This document shows, one piece after another, positions 34,203 to 43,394 of a stretch of 64,000 bases of DNA (position 1 is its first letter; the number at the start of each line of letters is the position of its first letter). A program made the translations under genes and the position numbers. Below the pieces are notes generated by a model that had not been told where the DNA came from, did not search any database, and saw only the letters and a program-made list of their open reading frames with translations. This DNA is from Nitrospira japonica (lineage in GTDB: Bacteria; Nitrospirota; Thermodesulfovibrionia; UBA6902): NCBI GenBank assembly GCA_020723105.1, contig DYJL01000002.1, positions 183,121-247,120 on the forward strand, read 5' to 3'.

Positions 34203-35683
34203 TAAAGAGATATTACTGCACATATTTTGACCGCAATTATTTGATCAAGGCCCTGGCGCTTATTGAGTCTCTCAGAAAATGTGAACAAAACGATTTCCAC
34301 CTCTTTATAGTATGCATGGATGAGATTACCCGCGTTATCCTTAAGAGGCTTGACATACCAAATTTAACTCTCATTCCTATGCATGAAATCGAGCAGCGTG
34401 ACTTCCCGCTTCTTGCTGCGAAAAGAAATCGTTCAATGGTGGAATACTATTGGACCACCACGCCAACAATTATTCTCCGTATTCTTGAAAGATATCCTCA
34501 AGTCGATATCCTGACATATATTGACGCCGATCTTTTCTTTTTCTCCTCACCGGAGCCGATATATAAAGAACTTGGCAATAATTCTGTATTAATTCATGAG
34601 CACAGATTTCCAGCGCGGCTGGCTCACCTGGAGCAATTCGGCAGGTACAATGTGGGCGTGCTCAGTTTCCGTAATGACAGGAGAGGATTTGATGTTTTGC
34701 GGTGGTGGCGGGATAGATGCAATGAGTGGTGTTACAACCGTCCTGAAAACGGTAAATTCGGCGACCAATTGTATCTTAACGACTGGCCAGAGAGATTTGA
34801 TGGAGTATCGATCCTGAAAAATATCGGGGCTGGGGTAGCGCCATGGAACCATGAGCAGTATGGTTTTGACCAAAATGCGTCCGGCTCGGTCTTAGTGAAT
34901 AATATCCCGCTTGTTTTTTACCATTTTCATGCGCTTGTTTTACCAACTCCAGAGATAATCGTACCTATAAAGCATGTAATATATTCTTTTACAAAAGATA
35001 TTCTCAGTTTGTGTGTGGTCCCTTATGCTGAATCATTGTCTAATGCATTAAAACTGGTTCGTTCAATTATTCCCAATTTCAGTTTTGGCTATGGTGAAAC
35101 AGAGGGATTAACAATTGATCATACATTTGTAGTAAAGAAAGATTTTGTTGTTCCTGATGAGCTCATAGCAAATTCTCTTTCTCATCTTGAAGGAGACTGG
35201 AATTATTATATCCCTACCGGGACATATGCGCTTGATGACTCTGTCAGAAAAATTTTCGGACTAAGCAGCGCAGGACATATTGATGAAGCCCATCTTGCCG
35301 CTATAGAAGCGATAAATCATTTCCCTGACTCTCCAGACTTAATCAACCTTTTGTCAACACTGAAATTCCAGATGGGGAAATTTGAGGAGGCTAAATCTGT
35401 TTTAACAGGACTCATTAGCCGTTTTCCAAGATATAGCGAGGCCTATACAAATTTAGGAGTTATCTTTTGGCAGGAAGGTAATCAGAAAAGTGCCCTGAAA
35501 TACTTTAATGAGGCGCTTAATGTTGATCCTTATAATAGGGATGCCATCTTGAATTGCAGCGAACTGCTTATGACATTAAAACGATTTGAGGAAGCCAAGA
35601 ACATTCTGAAGAGTTATTTGCAGTTAAGATATGATGAGGAAATCTCTTCTTTGTTGGAAGAAGTCAATAAAGAGTCAGCCTAA
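34199..35683 (+). CDS. GT8-like nucleotide-sugar transferase with TPR tail
   Basis: Residues 1-280 form a GT-A domain with the metal-binding DxD in LTYIDADLFFFSSPEP (about 108) and the later segment GRYNVGVLSFRNDRRG, a pattern of GT8-like and related 'putative nucleotide-diphospho-sugar transferase' proteins. Residues about 350-490 carry three to four TPR units (FPRYSEAYTNLGVIFWQEG). It overlaps the preceding gene by 4 bp (ATGA) and precedes the TPR-GT9 gene by 26 bp. Confidence 0.8.
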   Translation: MIKRYYCTYFDRNYLIKALALIESLRKCEQNDFHLFIVCMDEITRVILKRLDIPNLTLIPMHEIEQRDFPLLAAKRNRSMVEYYWTTTPTIILRILERYPQVDILTYIDADLFFFSSPEPIYKELGNNSVLIHEHRFPARLAHLEQFGRYNVGVLSFRNDRRGFDVLRWWRDRCNEWCYNRPENGKFGDQLYLNDWPERFDGVSILKNIGAGVAPWNHEQYGFDQNASGSVLVNNIPLVFYHFHALVLPTPEIIVPIKHVIYSFTKDILSLCVVPYAESLSNALKLVRSIIPNFSFGYGETEGLTIDHTFVVKKDFVVPDELIANSLSHLEGDWNYYIPTGTYALDDSVRKIFGLSSAGHIDEAHLAAIEAINHFPDSPDLINLLSTLKFQMGKFEEAKSVLTGLISRFPRYSEAYTNLGVIFWQEGNQKSALKYFNEALNVDPYNRDAILNCSELLMTLKRFEEAKNILKSYLQLRYDEEISSLLEEVNKESA

Positions 35684-35709
35684 CTTTTAGAAATGGTTGC
35701 TATTAACAT

Positions 35710-37569
35710 ATGACAGGCATTGACAGTCAGTTGAGAAGAGCGCTCGAATATCAAGCATCTGGGAATGTTGATGAAGCAGAACGGCTGTATTTAAGGATAT
35801 TAAGAGAACATCCGGCCATCGCTGAGGCACCGTGCTTTCTGGGAATACTGAAGATCCAAACAGGTGATTATGAGTCTGCAGAGGTATTTCTCCAGCAGGC
35901 CGTCAACTTGAAACCTGACTATGCATTGGCCCATTACAATCTCGGTTTTCTATTTCAGCTCCAGAGTCGATTTAATGAAGCCGTGGCATGCTATAAACAA
36001 ACTAGCCGTCTTCAGCCTGACTTCGCTTTAACCTATAACAACACAGGCATTATATATCAAAAATTAGGAAAATTAAACGAAGCACAGGAATACTTTAAAC
36101 ATGCTGTCAGACTTCAGCATGACTACTTTGAAGCGCACTTTAATCTCGGCAACGTGTTTCAGCAGCAGAACGCTTTTGATGAAGCGCTCTCATGCTATGA
36201 TAAAACCCTTGCGATCAATCCGGACTATATTGAGGCGTATTTTCAGAAGGGTTTTGTTCTTATGGAGCTCGGCAGGTATGAAGAAGCATATTCCTGTTTC
36301 AGTAAGGTGCTGACTGCTAGATCTGATGATACTGATGTACTAAACAATTTAGGTTTTGTTCTTATGGAGCTCGGCAGGTATGAAGAGTCAGAAGAACATC
36401 TGAAAAGAGCAATTCTGATCAAACCTGATTTTGCAGGTACTTATAATAATCTGGGACTGACGCTTCAGGCGCAGGGGAGGCTTAGAGAGGCTGCCGCCGC
36501 CTTCGAAAAAGCGTTATCTTTAAAACCCAGCTATGCAGATGCCTACAGTAATTTGGGAACTGTTCTGAAGGCTCAGGGCCTGCTTGAACATGCCTTGTTA
36601 CAGTATGAAAAGGCAATTTCTCTTGTGCCGGATTTTGCTGATGCCCATTTCAATAAATCCATTATCCTACTGTTAACAGGCCGTTTTAATGAAGGCTGGA
36701 CAGAATATGAATGGCGACTGAGTATGAGAGGACGCCACCCAAGGTTTTTTGCGCAACCACGCTGGGACGGTACACCATTAGGGGAGAAAACCATCCTTGT
36801 TTACGATGAACAGGGTTATGGTGATACCTTTCAGTTTATACGGTATTTGCCATTAGTTAAGGCAAAAGGTGGTTATATAATTTTTGAATGTCATAAGGAA
36901 TATTATCACAACTTACTGTGTGGACAGAAATGTATAGATAAAATTATAGAATGGTCCCAAAAACCATCTGTACAGTTTGACGTTCATATACCGCTCGCAA
37001 GTCTGCCAAAGATATTTGGCACAGAACTGTCAACGATACCAGCAGATGTTCCTTATATATCAATAACGCCGGAATTAGTGGGAAAATGGAAAGTGAGGAT
37101 GAATTCAGATAGTTATTTTAAGATAGGCATTGTCTGGGCAGGAAGCACAGGACATAAAGAAGATTGTGCCCGTTCCTGTTCACTCGCTGATTTTACGTAT
37201 TTAACAACAGTAAAAAAAATATCCTTATACAGTTTGCAGAAGGGAAGCAGGGCTGAACAGTCACTTAATCCTCCTGAAGGCATGAATATTGTTGATCTTC
37301 ATAACGAGTTAAACGATTTTACAGATACTGCGGCAGTCATCGAAAATCTTGATCTTATTATTTCAGTAGATACTGCAGTTGCGCATTTGGCAGGCGCACT
37401 TGCAAAACCTGTATGGACACTTTTGCCTTATGTTCCTGATTGGCGGTGGTTGTTGGAAAGGGAGGACAGTCCGTGGTATCCGACCATGCGCCTGTTCCGT
37501 CAACCTGAACCAGGGAACTGGAAGGCTGTAATGGAACGGGTAGCCGGGGAACTGAGCAAATTAGTGTAA
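35710..37569 (+). CDS. TPR-GT9 fusion protein
   Basis: About nine to ten TPR units (residues 5-320), then a GT9-like domain (about 345-619) with DEQGYGDTFQFIRYLPLV and the donor-site motif DTAVAHLAGALAKPVWTLLP. Two adjacent TPR units share 34 identical bases (36251-36284 and 36353-36386, 102 bp apart), so the array has grown by duplicating exact units. Sister of the gene that follows 4 bp later. Soluble; likely acts on a protein-bound or carrier-bound glycan (inference). Confidence 0.85.
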   Translation: MTGIDSQLRRALEYQASGNVDEAERLYLRILREHPAIAEAPCFLGILKIQTGDYESAEVFLQQAVNLKPDYALAHYNLGFLFQLQSRFNEAVACYKQTSRLQPDFALTYNNTGIIYQKLGKLNEAQEYFKHAVRLQHDYFEAHFNLGNVFQQQNAFDEALSCYDKTLAINPDYIEAYFQKGFVLMELGRYEEAYSCFSKVLTARSDDTDVLNNLGFVLMELGRYEESEEHLKRAILIKPDFAGTYNNLGLTLQAQGRLREAAAAFEKALSLKPSYADAYSNLGTVLKAQGLLEHALLQYEKAISLVPDFADAHFNKSIILLLTGRFNEGWTEYEWRLSMRGRHPRFFAQPRWDGTPLGEKTILVYDEQGYGDTFQFIRYLPLVKAKGGYIIFECHKEYYHNLLCGQKCIDKIIEWSQKPSVQFDVHIPLASLPKIFGTELSTIPADVPYISITPELVGKWKVRMNSDSYFKIGIVWAGSTGHKEDCARSCSLADFTYLTTVKKISLYSLQKGSRAEQSLNPPEGMNIVDLHNELNDFTDTAAVIENLDLIISVDTAVAHLAGALAKPVWTLLPYVPDWRWLLEREDSPWYPTMRLFRQPEPGNWKAVMERVAGELSKLV

Positions 37570-37573
37570 TACG

Positions 37574-38941
37574 ATGGATATCAATAGTCTTTTAGAGGAG
37601 GCACATAGATATTGCCAGTCCGGCGATCTGAATGAGGCAGAGAAGTTGTATCTGACGATATTGGATGAGATACCGGATCATGCCGAGGCCTATAATAATC
37701 TTGGCGGTGTTTTTTATAAATTGGGCCGGATCGACGAAGCAATTGCGAGTTATCAACGTGCTATCTCTGTCAAACATGATTTTACCGGTGCATACTATAA
37801 TCTTGGTATTATTTATGAAGAAAAGGGTATGTTTGATATATCTGTGGCAAACTATATGCATGCTGTTATGTTTAGCCCGTACCATGCCATGGCTTATAAC
37901 AATCTGGGTAATGTGTTTAAAAAACAGGGCAGATTGAAAGAAGCGATGGAAAATTATAACAGTGCGATTATGCTTGATCCTGATAATGCAGATATACATT
38001 TGAACAGAGCAATAGCTTTACTGCTATCAGGCCACTACAAGGAAGGATGGGAGGAGTATGAGTGGAGAAAACAAATCGCAGAATATCCTGAATATATTTT
38101 TAATAAACCCCAGTGGAGTGGCGAACCTCTTGATAACCGGACTATTCTCGTTTATGAAGAGCAGGGTTTTGGCGACATATTCCAATTTGTAAGATATCTG
38201 TCTTTGCTCAAAGCGAAAGGCTGTAATGTGATCCTGGCGTGCAGCAGGGACCTTTTCCGGGTTCTAAGCGGGTGTGAAGGGATAGACCAAATCATAGAGG
38301 TTACAGCTGTTAATACCATAGCAATAGAATATGATTTTCATGTTTCACTTATGAGTCTGCCGCTGTTTTTCGATACCAGACTCTCTACCATACCTGCTTA
38401 TGTGCCTTATCTCACCGCAGAACCGGCGTTATTAGAAAAGTGGCGTATAGAATTCAGCAGAGACAAAAATTTTAAGGTGGGTATTGTGTGGGGAGGCGGC
38501 CTCTTAAACAGTTCAGATAAAGATCGGTTACGGTCATGTCCTCTCGAAGAGTTTATCCCTTTAATGGGTATCCCCGATATAACTTATTATAGTTTGCAGA
38601 AAGGAATCTGGGCTGAACAGGCTGACAATCCACCTCAAGATATGAAGCTTGTTAATCTTGACAGGGAGTTGAATGATTTTGCAGAAACAGCAGCAGTTAT
38701 TGCGAATCTGGATTTGATTATATCCATCGATACATCTGTAGTACATTTAGCTGGAGCTATGGGCAGGCCAGTCTGGACTCTTTTAAATTTCTCATCTGAC
38801 TGGCGCTGGCTATTGGAGAGAAAGGACAGCCCTTGGTATCCGACCATGCGCCTGTTCCGTCAACATGAACCAGGGAACTGGAAGATGGTCATAATGGATG
38901 TTGCTGAAGAGTTGCACAGGCACATCAGCATAAACTTTTGA
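37574..38941 (+). CDS. TPR-GT9 fusion protein
   Basis: A shorter relative (455 residues) with about four TPR units (1-150) and a GT9-like domain (about 180-455) carrying EEQGFGDIFQFVRYLSLL and DTSVVHLAGAMGRPVWTLL. Near the C-terminus a stretch of about 48 bases matches the preceding gene with a single change while the surroundings are diverged, a sign of gene conversion. It is the last gene of the plus-strand run and faces the 38.9-kb TPR-GT9 gene. Confidence 0.85.
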   Translation: MDINSLLEEAHRYCQSGDLNEAEKLYLTILDEIPDHAEAYNNLGGVFYKLGRIDEAIASYQRAISVKHDFTGAYYNLGIIYEEKGMFDISVANYMHAVMFSPYHAMAYNNLGNVFKKQGRLKEAMENYNSAIMLDPDNADIHLNRAIALLLSGHYKEGWEEYEWRKQIAEYPEYIFNKPQWSGEPLDNRTILVYEEQGFGDIFQFVRYLSLLKAKGCNVILACSRDLFRVLSGCEGIDQIIEVTAVNTIAIEYDFHVSLMSLPLFFDTRLSTIPAYVPYLTAEPALLEKWRIEFSRDKNFKVGIVWGGGLLNSSDKDRLRSCPLEEFIPLMGIPDITYYSLQKGIWAEQADNPPQDMKLVNLDRELNDFAETAAVIANLDLIISIDTSVVHLAGAMGRPVWTLLNFSSDWRWLLERKDSPWYPTMRLFRQHEPGNWKMVIMDVAEELHRHISINF

Positions 38942-38955
38942 TACACTCTTTGCCT

Positions 38956-40971
38956 TTAAAGATTTTTTATCTCAATTTTTACTTGTTCTACAACCCGTTC
39001 CATTATTTCTCCCCAGTCTTTTTCACCTGGTTCCTTATGCCTAAACAGCCGCACATCCTCATACCAGGGACTGTAGTCCATGTCAAGATGCCATCTCCAT
39101 TCTTCATGTGACGGCAAAAGGATCCATGTTTTCTTACCGAGAGCGCCTGATAAATGTGCGACTGCGGTGTCAGTTGTTATTACCATATCAAGATTTTCTA
39201 TGGCTGCTGCTGTGTCTGAGAAATCATGGAAGGTTTTTCCAAGATTGGTTACCTTTATATCTTCTGGTGCCTCGTTCAATTGTTCAATACCGTATCCTTT
39301 CTGCAAGGAATAAACCTTAACATATGGTAATCTGCATAGGGGATAAAAATACTTCAGAGGCATGGAGCGGTTTCTGTCAGGTTTCAGACCAGGGCGCCCC
39401 TGCCAGAAAATGCCAATTTTTAAGGGGGTAGGGGGTAGGGAGTAGGGGGTAGCGTGTAGCGTGTAGGGTGTAGGGTCAAAATACCTCTCTCTATACCACT
39501 TCACTTTCTCAGGGTTTGCCTTTAGATACCTTTTCTGTCTGGACGGGATGTTATCAAGGGTTGTTTTGAATATGCGTGGGAGACTCAAAAGATGTATATT
39601 TGTGTCATATTCAAGGGACTTGAGAGAAGATATAATTGAACTGTCATTCCGAGTGAAACGAGGAATCTCATTCCTCACGCTTCGCTCAGGACATGCTCTT
39701 GAGATTGCTTCGTCGCCCCGATTCTCGGGACTCCTCGCAATGACATTTGCATCGAGTATTTCTGCTTTTAAATCACTCTCTCTCAATAACTGTTCCAGTC
39801 CTTTCTGTGGCAGAAACAGAACCTTCTTTGCACCAAACTCATCATAGAGTTTAGGCAAATATCTTACAAATTGCAAAGTATCTCCATACCCTTGTTCAGC
39901 ATATATAAGTATTGTCTTGCCTTCCAGAGAACTTCCGTCCCACTTGAATTTTATAAGAGGGGCAGCCAGAATAGTCTTCAGCCTCCACTCATATTCTTCC
40001 CAACCATTTTCGAAATCTTTCACAAGCAGATATGCCATTGCCAGATTCTTGTGGGTATTAGCATTATCAGGTTTCAAGGCCAGAGCCTTTTTGTAGTTCT
40101 TTACTGCCTCATCTATAGAACCTCTGGTGTTGAGCGCAAGCATACATCCAATATTATTGTATACATCAGCATAATCCGGTTTCAGCGCCAACGCTTTGTT
40201 ATAGCACTCTAATGCTTCTTTCATCATCCCTTTATACGTGAAGACACTGCCCAGATTAAAATAAGCCTCAGAAGATTCCGGCTTTAATGTCAAGGCTTTC
40301 ATATGTTTTTTTGCCGCTTCATCAAATTGTTCTTTTTCAGCAAGTATGATTCCCATATTAATGTATGCGTCAACATGATATGGATTAATTTCAAGTAATT
40401 TTTCGTAATAGAACATGGACTCATCTAATCGACTTTCCTGCTGAAGTACAGAGGCGATGTTGTAACAGGCTGCTGCATAATCCGGTTTTAATCTTATAGC
40501 TATTTTAAAGTTCTTTAGCGCTTCATCTACATTGCCTTTGTGCTGGAGTACTGTACCAAGATTATTGTATGCCTCGGCATCATCAGGTCTCAACATTAGA
40601 GCTTTCTTGTAGCACGTTGTTGCCTCGTCAAGCTTACCTGCCTGTTGGAGCATAAATCCCAGATTGTAATGTGCCTCAGCATAATTTGGTCTGAGTTTGA
40701 TGGTTTGCTCGAAGCTCTTCCGAGCTTCGTCAAATTTACCGGTTTGCTGAAAGATTGTACCAAGATTATTGTATGCTTCGGCATCATTTGGTTTTAGCAT
40801 CAGGGCTTTTTTGTAGTACGTTGTTGCCTCATCAAGCTTGCCTGCCTGTTGAAGTGCAAACCCTGCCTGAAAGTATGCTTCGGCATCATTTGGCAATAAT
40901 CGGTTCGGACTTTTCGAATTTCTGCCGGAATACAAATTGCTCTTTGGTTTTATTTTTATCTTCTTTGCCAT
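38956..40971 (-). CDS. TPR-GT9 fusion with two in-frame repeat insertions
   Basis: 671 residues. Seven to eight TPR units at 30-310 show a two-unit (68-residue) periodicity, with AGKLDEAT and DDAEAYNNLGT repeated. The GT9-like domain starts near 335 (AEQGYGDTLQFVRYLPKL) and ends with DTAVAHLSGALGKKTWILLP. Two segments absent from paralogues interrupt it: about residues 410-444 are encoded by a palindromic element, and about 500-516 (PTPYTLH, ATPYSLP, PTP) by a seven-unit heptamer array. Both keep frame. The N-terminus MAKKIKIKPKSN matches that of the 41.7-kb paralogue beyond vapBC. Confidence 0.87.
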   Translation of the reverse strand: MAKKIKIKPKSNLYSGRNSKSPNRLLPNDAEAYFQAGFALQQAGKLDEATTYYKKALMLKPNDAEAYNNLGTIFQQTGKFDEARKSFEQTIKLRPNYAEAHYNLGFMLQQAGKLDEATTCYKKALMLRPDDAEAYNNLGTVLQHKGNVDEALKNFKIAIRLKPDYAAACYNIASVLQQESRLDESMFYYEKLLEINPYHVDAYINMGIILAEKEQFDEAAKKHMKALTLKPESSEAYFNLGSVFTYKGMMKEALECYNKALALKPDYADVYNNIGCMLALNTRGSIDEAVKNYKKALALKPDNANTHKNLAMAYLLVKDFENGWEEYEWRLKTILAAPLIKFKWDGSSLEGKTILIYAEQGYGDTLQFVRYLPKLYDEFGAKKVLFLPQKGLEQLLRESDLKAEILDANVIARSPENRGDEAISRACPERSVRNEIPRFTRNDSSIISSLKSLEYDTNIHLLSLPRIFKTTLDNIPSRQKRYLKANPEKVKWYRERYFDPTPYTLHATPYSLPPTPLKIGIFWQGRPGLKPDRNRSMPLKYFYPLCRLPYVKVYSLQKGYGIEQLNEAPEDIKVTNLGKTFHDFSDTAAAIENLDMVITTDTAVAHLSGALGKKTWILLPSHEEWRWHLDMDYSPWYEDVRLFRHKEPGEKDWGEIMERVVEQVKIEIKNL
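39424..39475. repeat. Heptanucleotide array, 7 units, inside a GT9 coding region
   Basis: Plus-strand units: GGGGGTA twice, GGGAGTA, GGGGGTA, GCGTGTA twice, GGGTGTA, then GGG. Because 7 and 3 share no factor, it encodes a seven-residue period (PTPYTLH, ATPYSLP). The complementary strand has no stop in any frame, while the plus strand is full of TAG. Confidence 0.9.
39642..39745. repeat. 104-bp palindromic element inserted in a coding sequence
   Basis: The ends are inverted copies (TGTCATTCCGAG at left; CTCGCAATGACA at right) with a further inner pair around GAGATTGCTTCGTCG. The family is the same as the intergenic element at 15.5 kb (GTCATTGCGAGGAG and GAAGCAATCTCA are shared). On the coding strand it reads through with no stop, giving an Arg/Glu/Ser/Asn-rich peptide (VIARSPENRGDEAISRAC and onward). 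Confidence 0.85.
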
Positions 40972-40982
40972 ATGCCCTGTCT

Positions 40983-41390
40983 TTAAGGCAGGCGAACAAA
41001 ATCACTATACTGTTCAAAGTGTCTGTCAAAGGCAAAGGCCTTTTTGAGTTTAAGCGATTTCATGATAGAAAAACTTGTACAATCCGTGAAGCTAAAATTC
41101 TTGTCAGCGTATTGTTTGAAAATATTAAAAGCTGAGTCTTCCATTAAAGGGGTTATATTGATTATTTCTATCAGACCACTCTTCTTGAGATTCTCCCTGA
41201 ATATAATAGCGATGTTGTGTGATACCTTTGTATTGAGATAATTCATTGTTTCACATACAACGAAATTTGTAGTTAGAAATTTCCCACCCTTTTCCTTGGT
41301 GGTGTTGTAAAAAGTCTTTGCTTTCTTATGGTTTTCATCGTCTGCATCTGTAAGTGCAATAAGTGCACCTGTGTCTATAAATATTTTCAT
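40983..41390 (-). CDS. vapC: PIN-domain toxin, VapC family
   Basis: A 135-residue PIN-domain ribonuclease. The four acidic active-site residues are visible: Asp6 (IFIDTGALIAL), Glu47 (VVCETMNYL), Asp103 (FSFTDCTSF) and Asp122 (FAFDRHFEQ). VapC toxins typically cleave tRNA or rRNA and are held inactive by their antitoxin. The start overlaps the antitoxin gene by 4 bp. The pair lies between two paralogous TPR-GT9 genes on the same strand, so it probably inserted there and may stabilise the cluster. Confidence 0.88.
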   Translation of the reverse strand: MKIFIDTGALIALTDADDENHKKAKTFYNTTKEKGGKFLTTNFVVCETMNYLNTKVSHNIAIIFRENLKKSGLIEIINITPLMEDSAFNIFKQYADKNFSFTDCTSFSIMKSLKLKKAFAFDRHFEQYSDFVRLP

Positions 41391-41641
41391 TTCTTTTTTC
41401 CGTATAAATATAAATCATGTTTTACAGAGCCATCCTTAATGCCTGATTTTGCTATTCCGATAATATCTTCAAATGAGTCGCCCTTCTTGTGCCTTTCTGG
41501 TTGCATAGCTGCAAAGAGAAACTTCTCAATTGCTTCGCGTATAAGCTGATTTACACTCTTCTTTTCTTCAATCGCCATGTACTTGAGCGCTTTTAAGACA
41601 TCTTCGGGGAGTCGTATATTTGTTGCAACGTTTAAAGACAT
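41387..41641 (-). CDS. vapB: Ribbon-helix-helix antitoxin of the VapC pair
   Basis: An 84-residue protein with an N-terminal ribbon-helix-helix fold (ATNIRLPEDVLKALKYMAIEE, then VNQLIREAIEKFL), which binds the operon promoter, and a charged C-terminal tail for toxin binding. A strong GGAGGTG precedes the ATG. Order antitoxin-then-toxin with 4-bp overlap is typical. The gene is probably autoregulated; no operator was defined in the 40-bp upstream region. Confidence 0.82.
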   Translation of the reverse strand: MSLNVATNIRLPEDVLKALKYMAIEEKKSVNQLIREAIEKFLFAAMQPERHKKGDSFEDIIGIAKSGIKDGSVKHDLYLYGKKK

Positions 41642-41682
41642 ATTTCACCTCCGACCTCTTTAATTATAGTGGTATCATAATA

Positions 41683-43386
41683 TCATGATATATAACTTGT
41701 CAATGCTTGCATAACCCTTTCCATCATCTCTTCCCAATCCTTTTTGCCAGGTTCCTTATGTCTGAACAACCTGACATCTTCGTACCAGGGGCTGTAATCC
41801 ATATCGAGATGCCAGCGCCACTCTGCATGAGAGGGTAAGAGTATCCAGGTCTTCTTTCCCAGGGCGCCTGATAAATGTCCAATTGCAGTATCTACGCATA
41901 TAACCAAGTCAAGATTTTCTATTGCCGCTGCCGTGTCTGAAAAGTCATTAAAAGTTTTTCCTAAATTTAATATCTCTATATCTTCAGGTAAATTATTTAG
42001 CTGCTCAATGCCATGTCCCTTCTGCAGTGAATAAATCTTCACCCCTTGCAATCTGCAAAGAGGATAAAAATGCTGCAACGGCATAGATCGGTTTCTGTCA
42101 GGCTTTAATCCAGGATTACCTTGCCAGAAGATGCCGATTCTTAAGGGTGTAGGGTCAAAGAACTTTTCGCGATACCACTGCACTTTTTCAGGGTTTGCCT
42201 TTAAATACTGCCTTTGCCTGAAAGGTATGTTTTCAAGGTTTGTTTTGAATATGCGAGGCAGGTTTAGAAGGTATATGTTTGTGTCGAATTCCAAATTTTC
42301 AACCTGTGTTTCAACATCAAGTATTTCCGCTTTTAAATCACTTTCCCTGAAAAGGTATTCAAGTCCTTTTTTGTTAGGCAGAAATAATACATGTCTTGCT
42401 TTGTATTCTCCATAAAGAAAAGGCAGGTATCTCACAAATTGGATAAGGTCTCCGTATCCCTGTTCGGCATAAACCAGAATTATTTTATTCTCAAGAGGAC
42501 TTCCGTCCCATTCTGGTTCTGTAAGCGCAGGGACCTGCATCGTATACAATCTCCACTCGTATTCTTTCCACCCTTCCTCAAAATTCTTATCAAGGAGATA
42601 TGCCATTCCCAGGTTGTTGTGCATATCAGCATTGTTGGGTTTCAGTTTTAAGGCTTTTAGATAGTTCTCTATTGCTCCAGCTATGTGGCCCCTGTTTTTC
42701 AAAGTGCTTGCAAGATTGCTGTATGCTTCCGCATACTCAGGTTTTAATGTCAAGGCAATCCTGAAATTCTCTATGGCCTCGTCAGGGAGTCCCATGTCTG
42801 CTAAAGAATTTCCCAGATTATTATATGCAGCAGCATATTCAGGAGCTAATATCAAAGCCTTCCTGTAATTTTCAACAGCTTGATCGAGCAGACCTTTCTC
42901 TTCAAGCGCCAGGCCAAGATTGTTGTATACTTCCGCATCATCCGGCTTTAGCATCAAAGCCTTCCTGTAATTTTCAACAGCTTGATCGAGCAGACCTTTC
43001 TCTGCGAGCGCCAGGCCAAGATTGTTATATGCCGCTACATTATCAGGCATTAATTTTAGTGTTTTATTGTAATTTTCAATTGCTTCATCAAACAAGCCTT
43101 TGTCAGAAAGTACGAGTCCGAGACTGTTATAATAAAAATATTTATTGGGATTAATACGGATGGCTTCCTCAATATGCCGGATGGCATCATCATGATGTCC
43201 AGTTTGGGCTCTGATAACACCAAGAAGATGCCATACTTCTGAATGATTTGGCTGTTTCTGCAATATCTGTCTGCAGATTGTTTCTGCCTGATGTAAATTG
43301 CCGGACTGGAAATGCTGAAGAGCTGCTTCAAAATCTTTTTGTAATCCCTTATGACTCCTTGTCTTTACCTTGATCTTCTTTGCCAT
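41683..43386 (-). CDS. TPR-GT9 fusion protein
   Basis: 567 residues: an N-terminal basic stretch (MAKKIKVKTRSHK), about seven TPR units (15-290) and a GT9-like domain (about 300-567) with AEQGYGDLIQFVRYLPFL and DTAIGHLSGALGKKTWILLP. Two successive TPR units share 51 identical bases exactly 102 bp apart (42851 and 42953). It carries only one heptamer unit where two paralogues have four and seven, so it probably shows the ancestral state (FDPTPLRIGIFWQG). Confidence 0.87.
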   Translation of the reverse strand: MAKKIKVKTRSHKGLQKDFEAALQHFQSGNLHQAETICRQILQKQPNHSEVWHLLGVIRAQTGHHDDAIRHIEEAIRINPNKYFYYNSLGLVLSDKGLFDEAIENYNKTLKLMPDNVAAYNNLGLALAEKGLLDQAVENYRKALMLKPDDAEVYNNLGLALEEKGLLDQAVENYRKALILAPEYAAAYNNLGNSLADMGLPDEAIENFRIALTLKPEYAEAYSNLASTLKNRGHIAGAIENYLKALKLKPNNADMHNNLGMAYLLDKNFEEGWKEYEWRLYTMQVPALTEPEWDGSPLENKIILVYAEQGYGDLIQFVRYLPFLYGEYKARHVLFLPNKKGLEYLFRESDLKAEILDVETQVENLEFDTNIYLLNLPRIFKTNLENIPFRQRQYLKANPEKVQWYREKFFDPTPLRIGIFWQGNPGLKPDRNRSMPLQHFYPLCRLQGVKIYSLQKGHGIEQLNNLPEDIEILNLGKTFNDFSDTAAAIENLDLVICVDTAIGHLSGALGKKTWILLPSHAEWRWHLDMDYSPWYEDVRLFRHKEPGKKDWEEMMERVMQALTSYIS

Positions 43387-43394
43387 AGTAATTA

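Noticed and set aside
25437..43386. GT9 proteins as LPS heptosyltransferases (WaaC/WaaF)
   Set aside because: They are fused to long TPR arrays and occur in five genes without other LPS core genes; only the fold family is supported.
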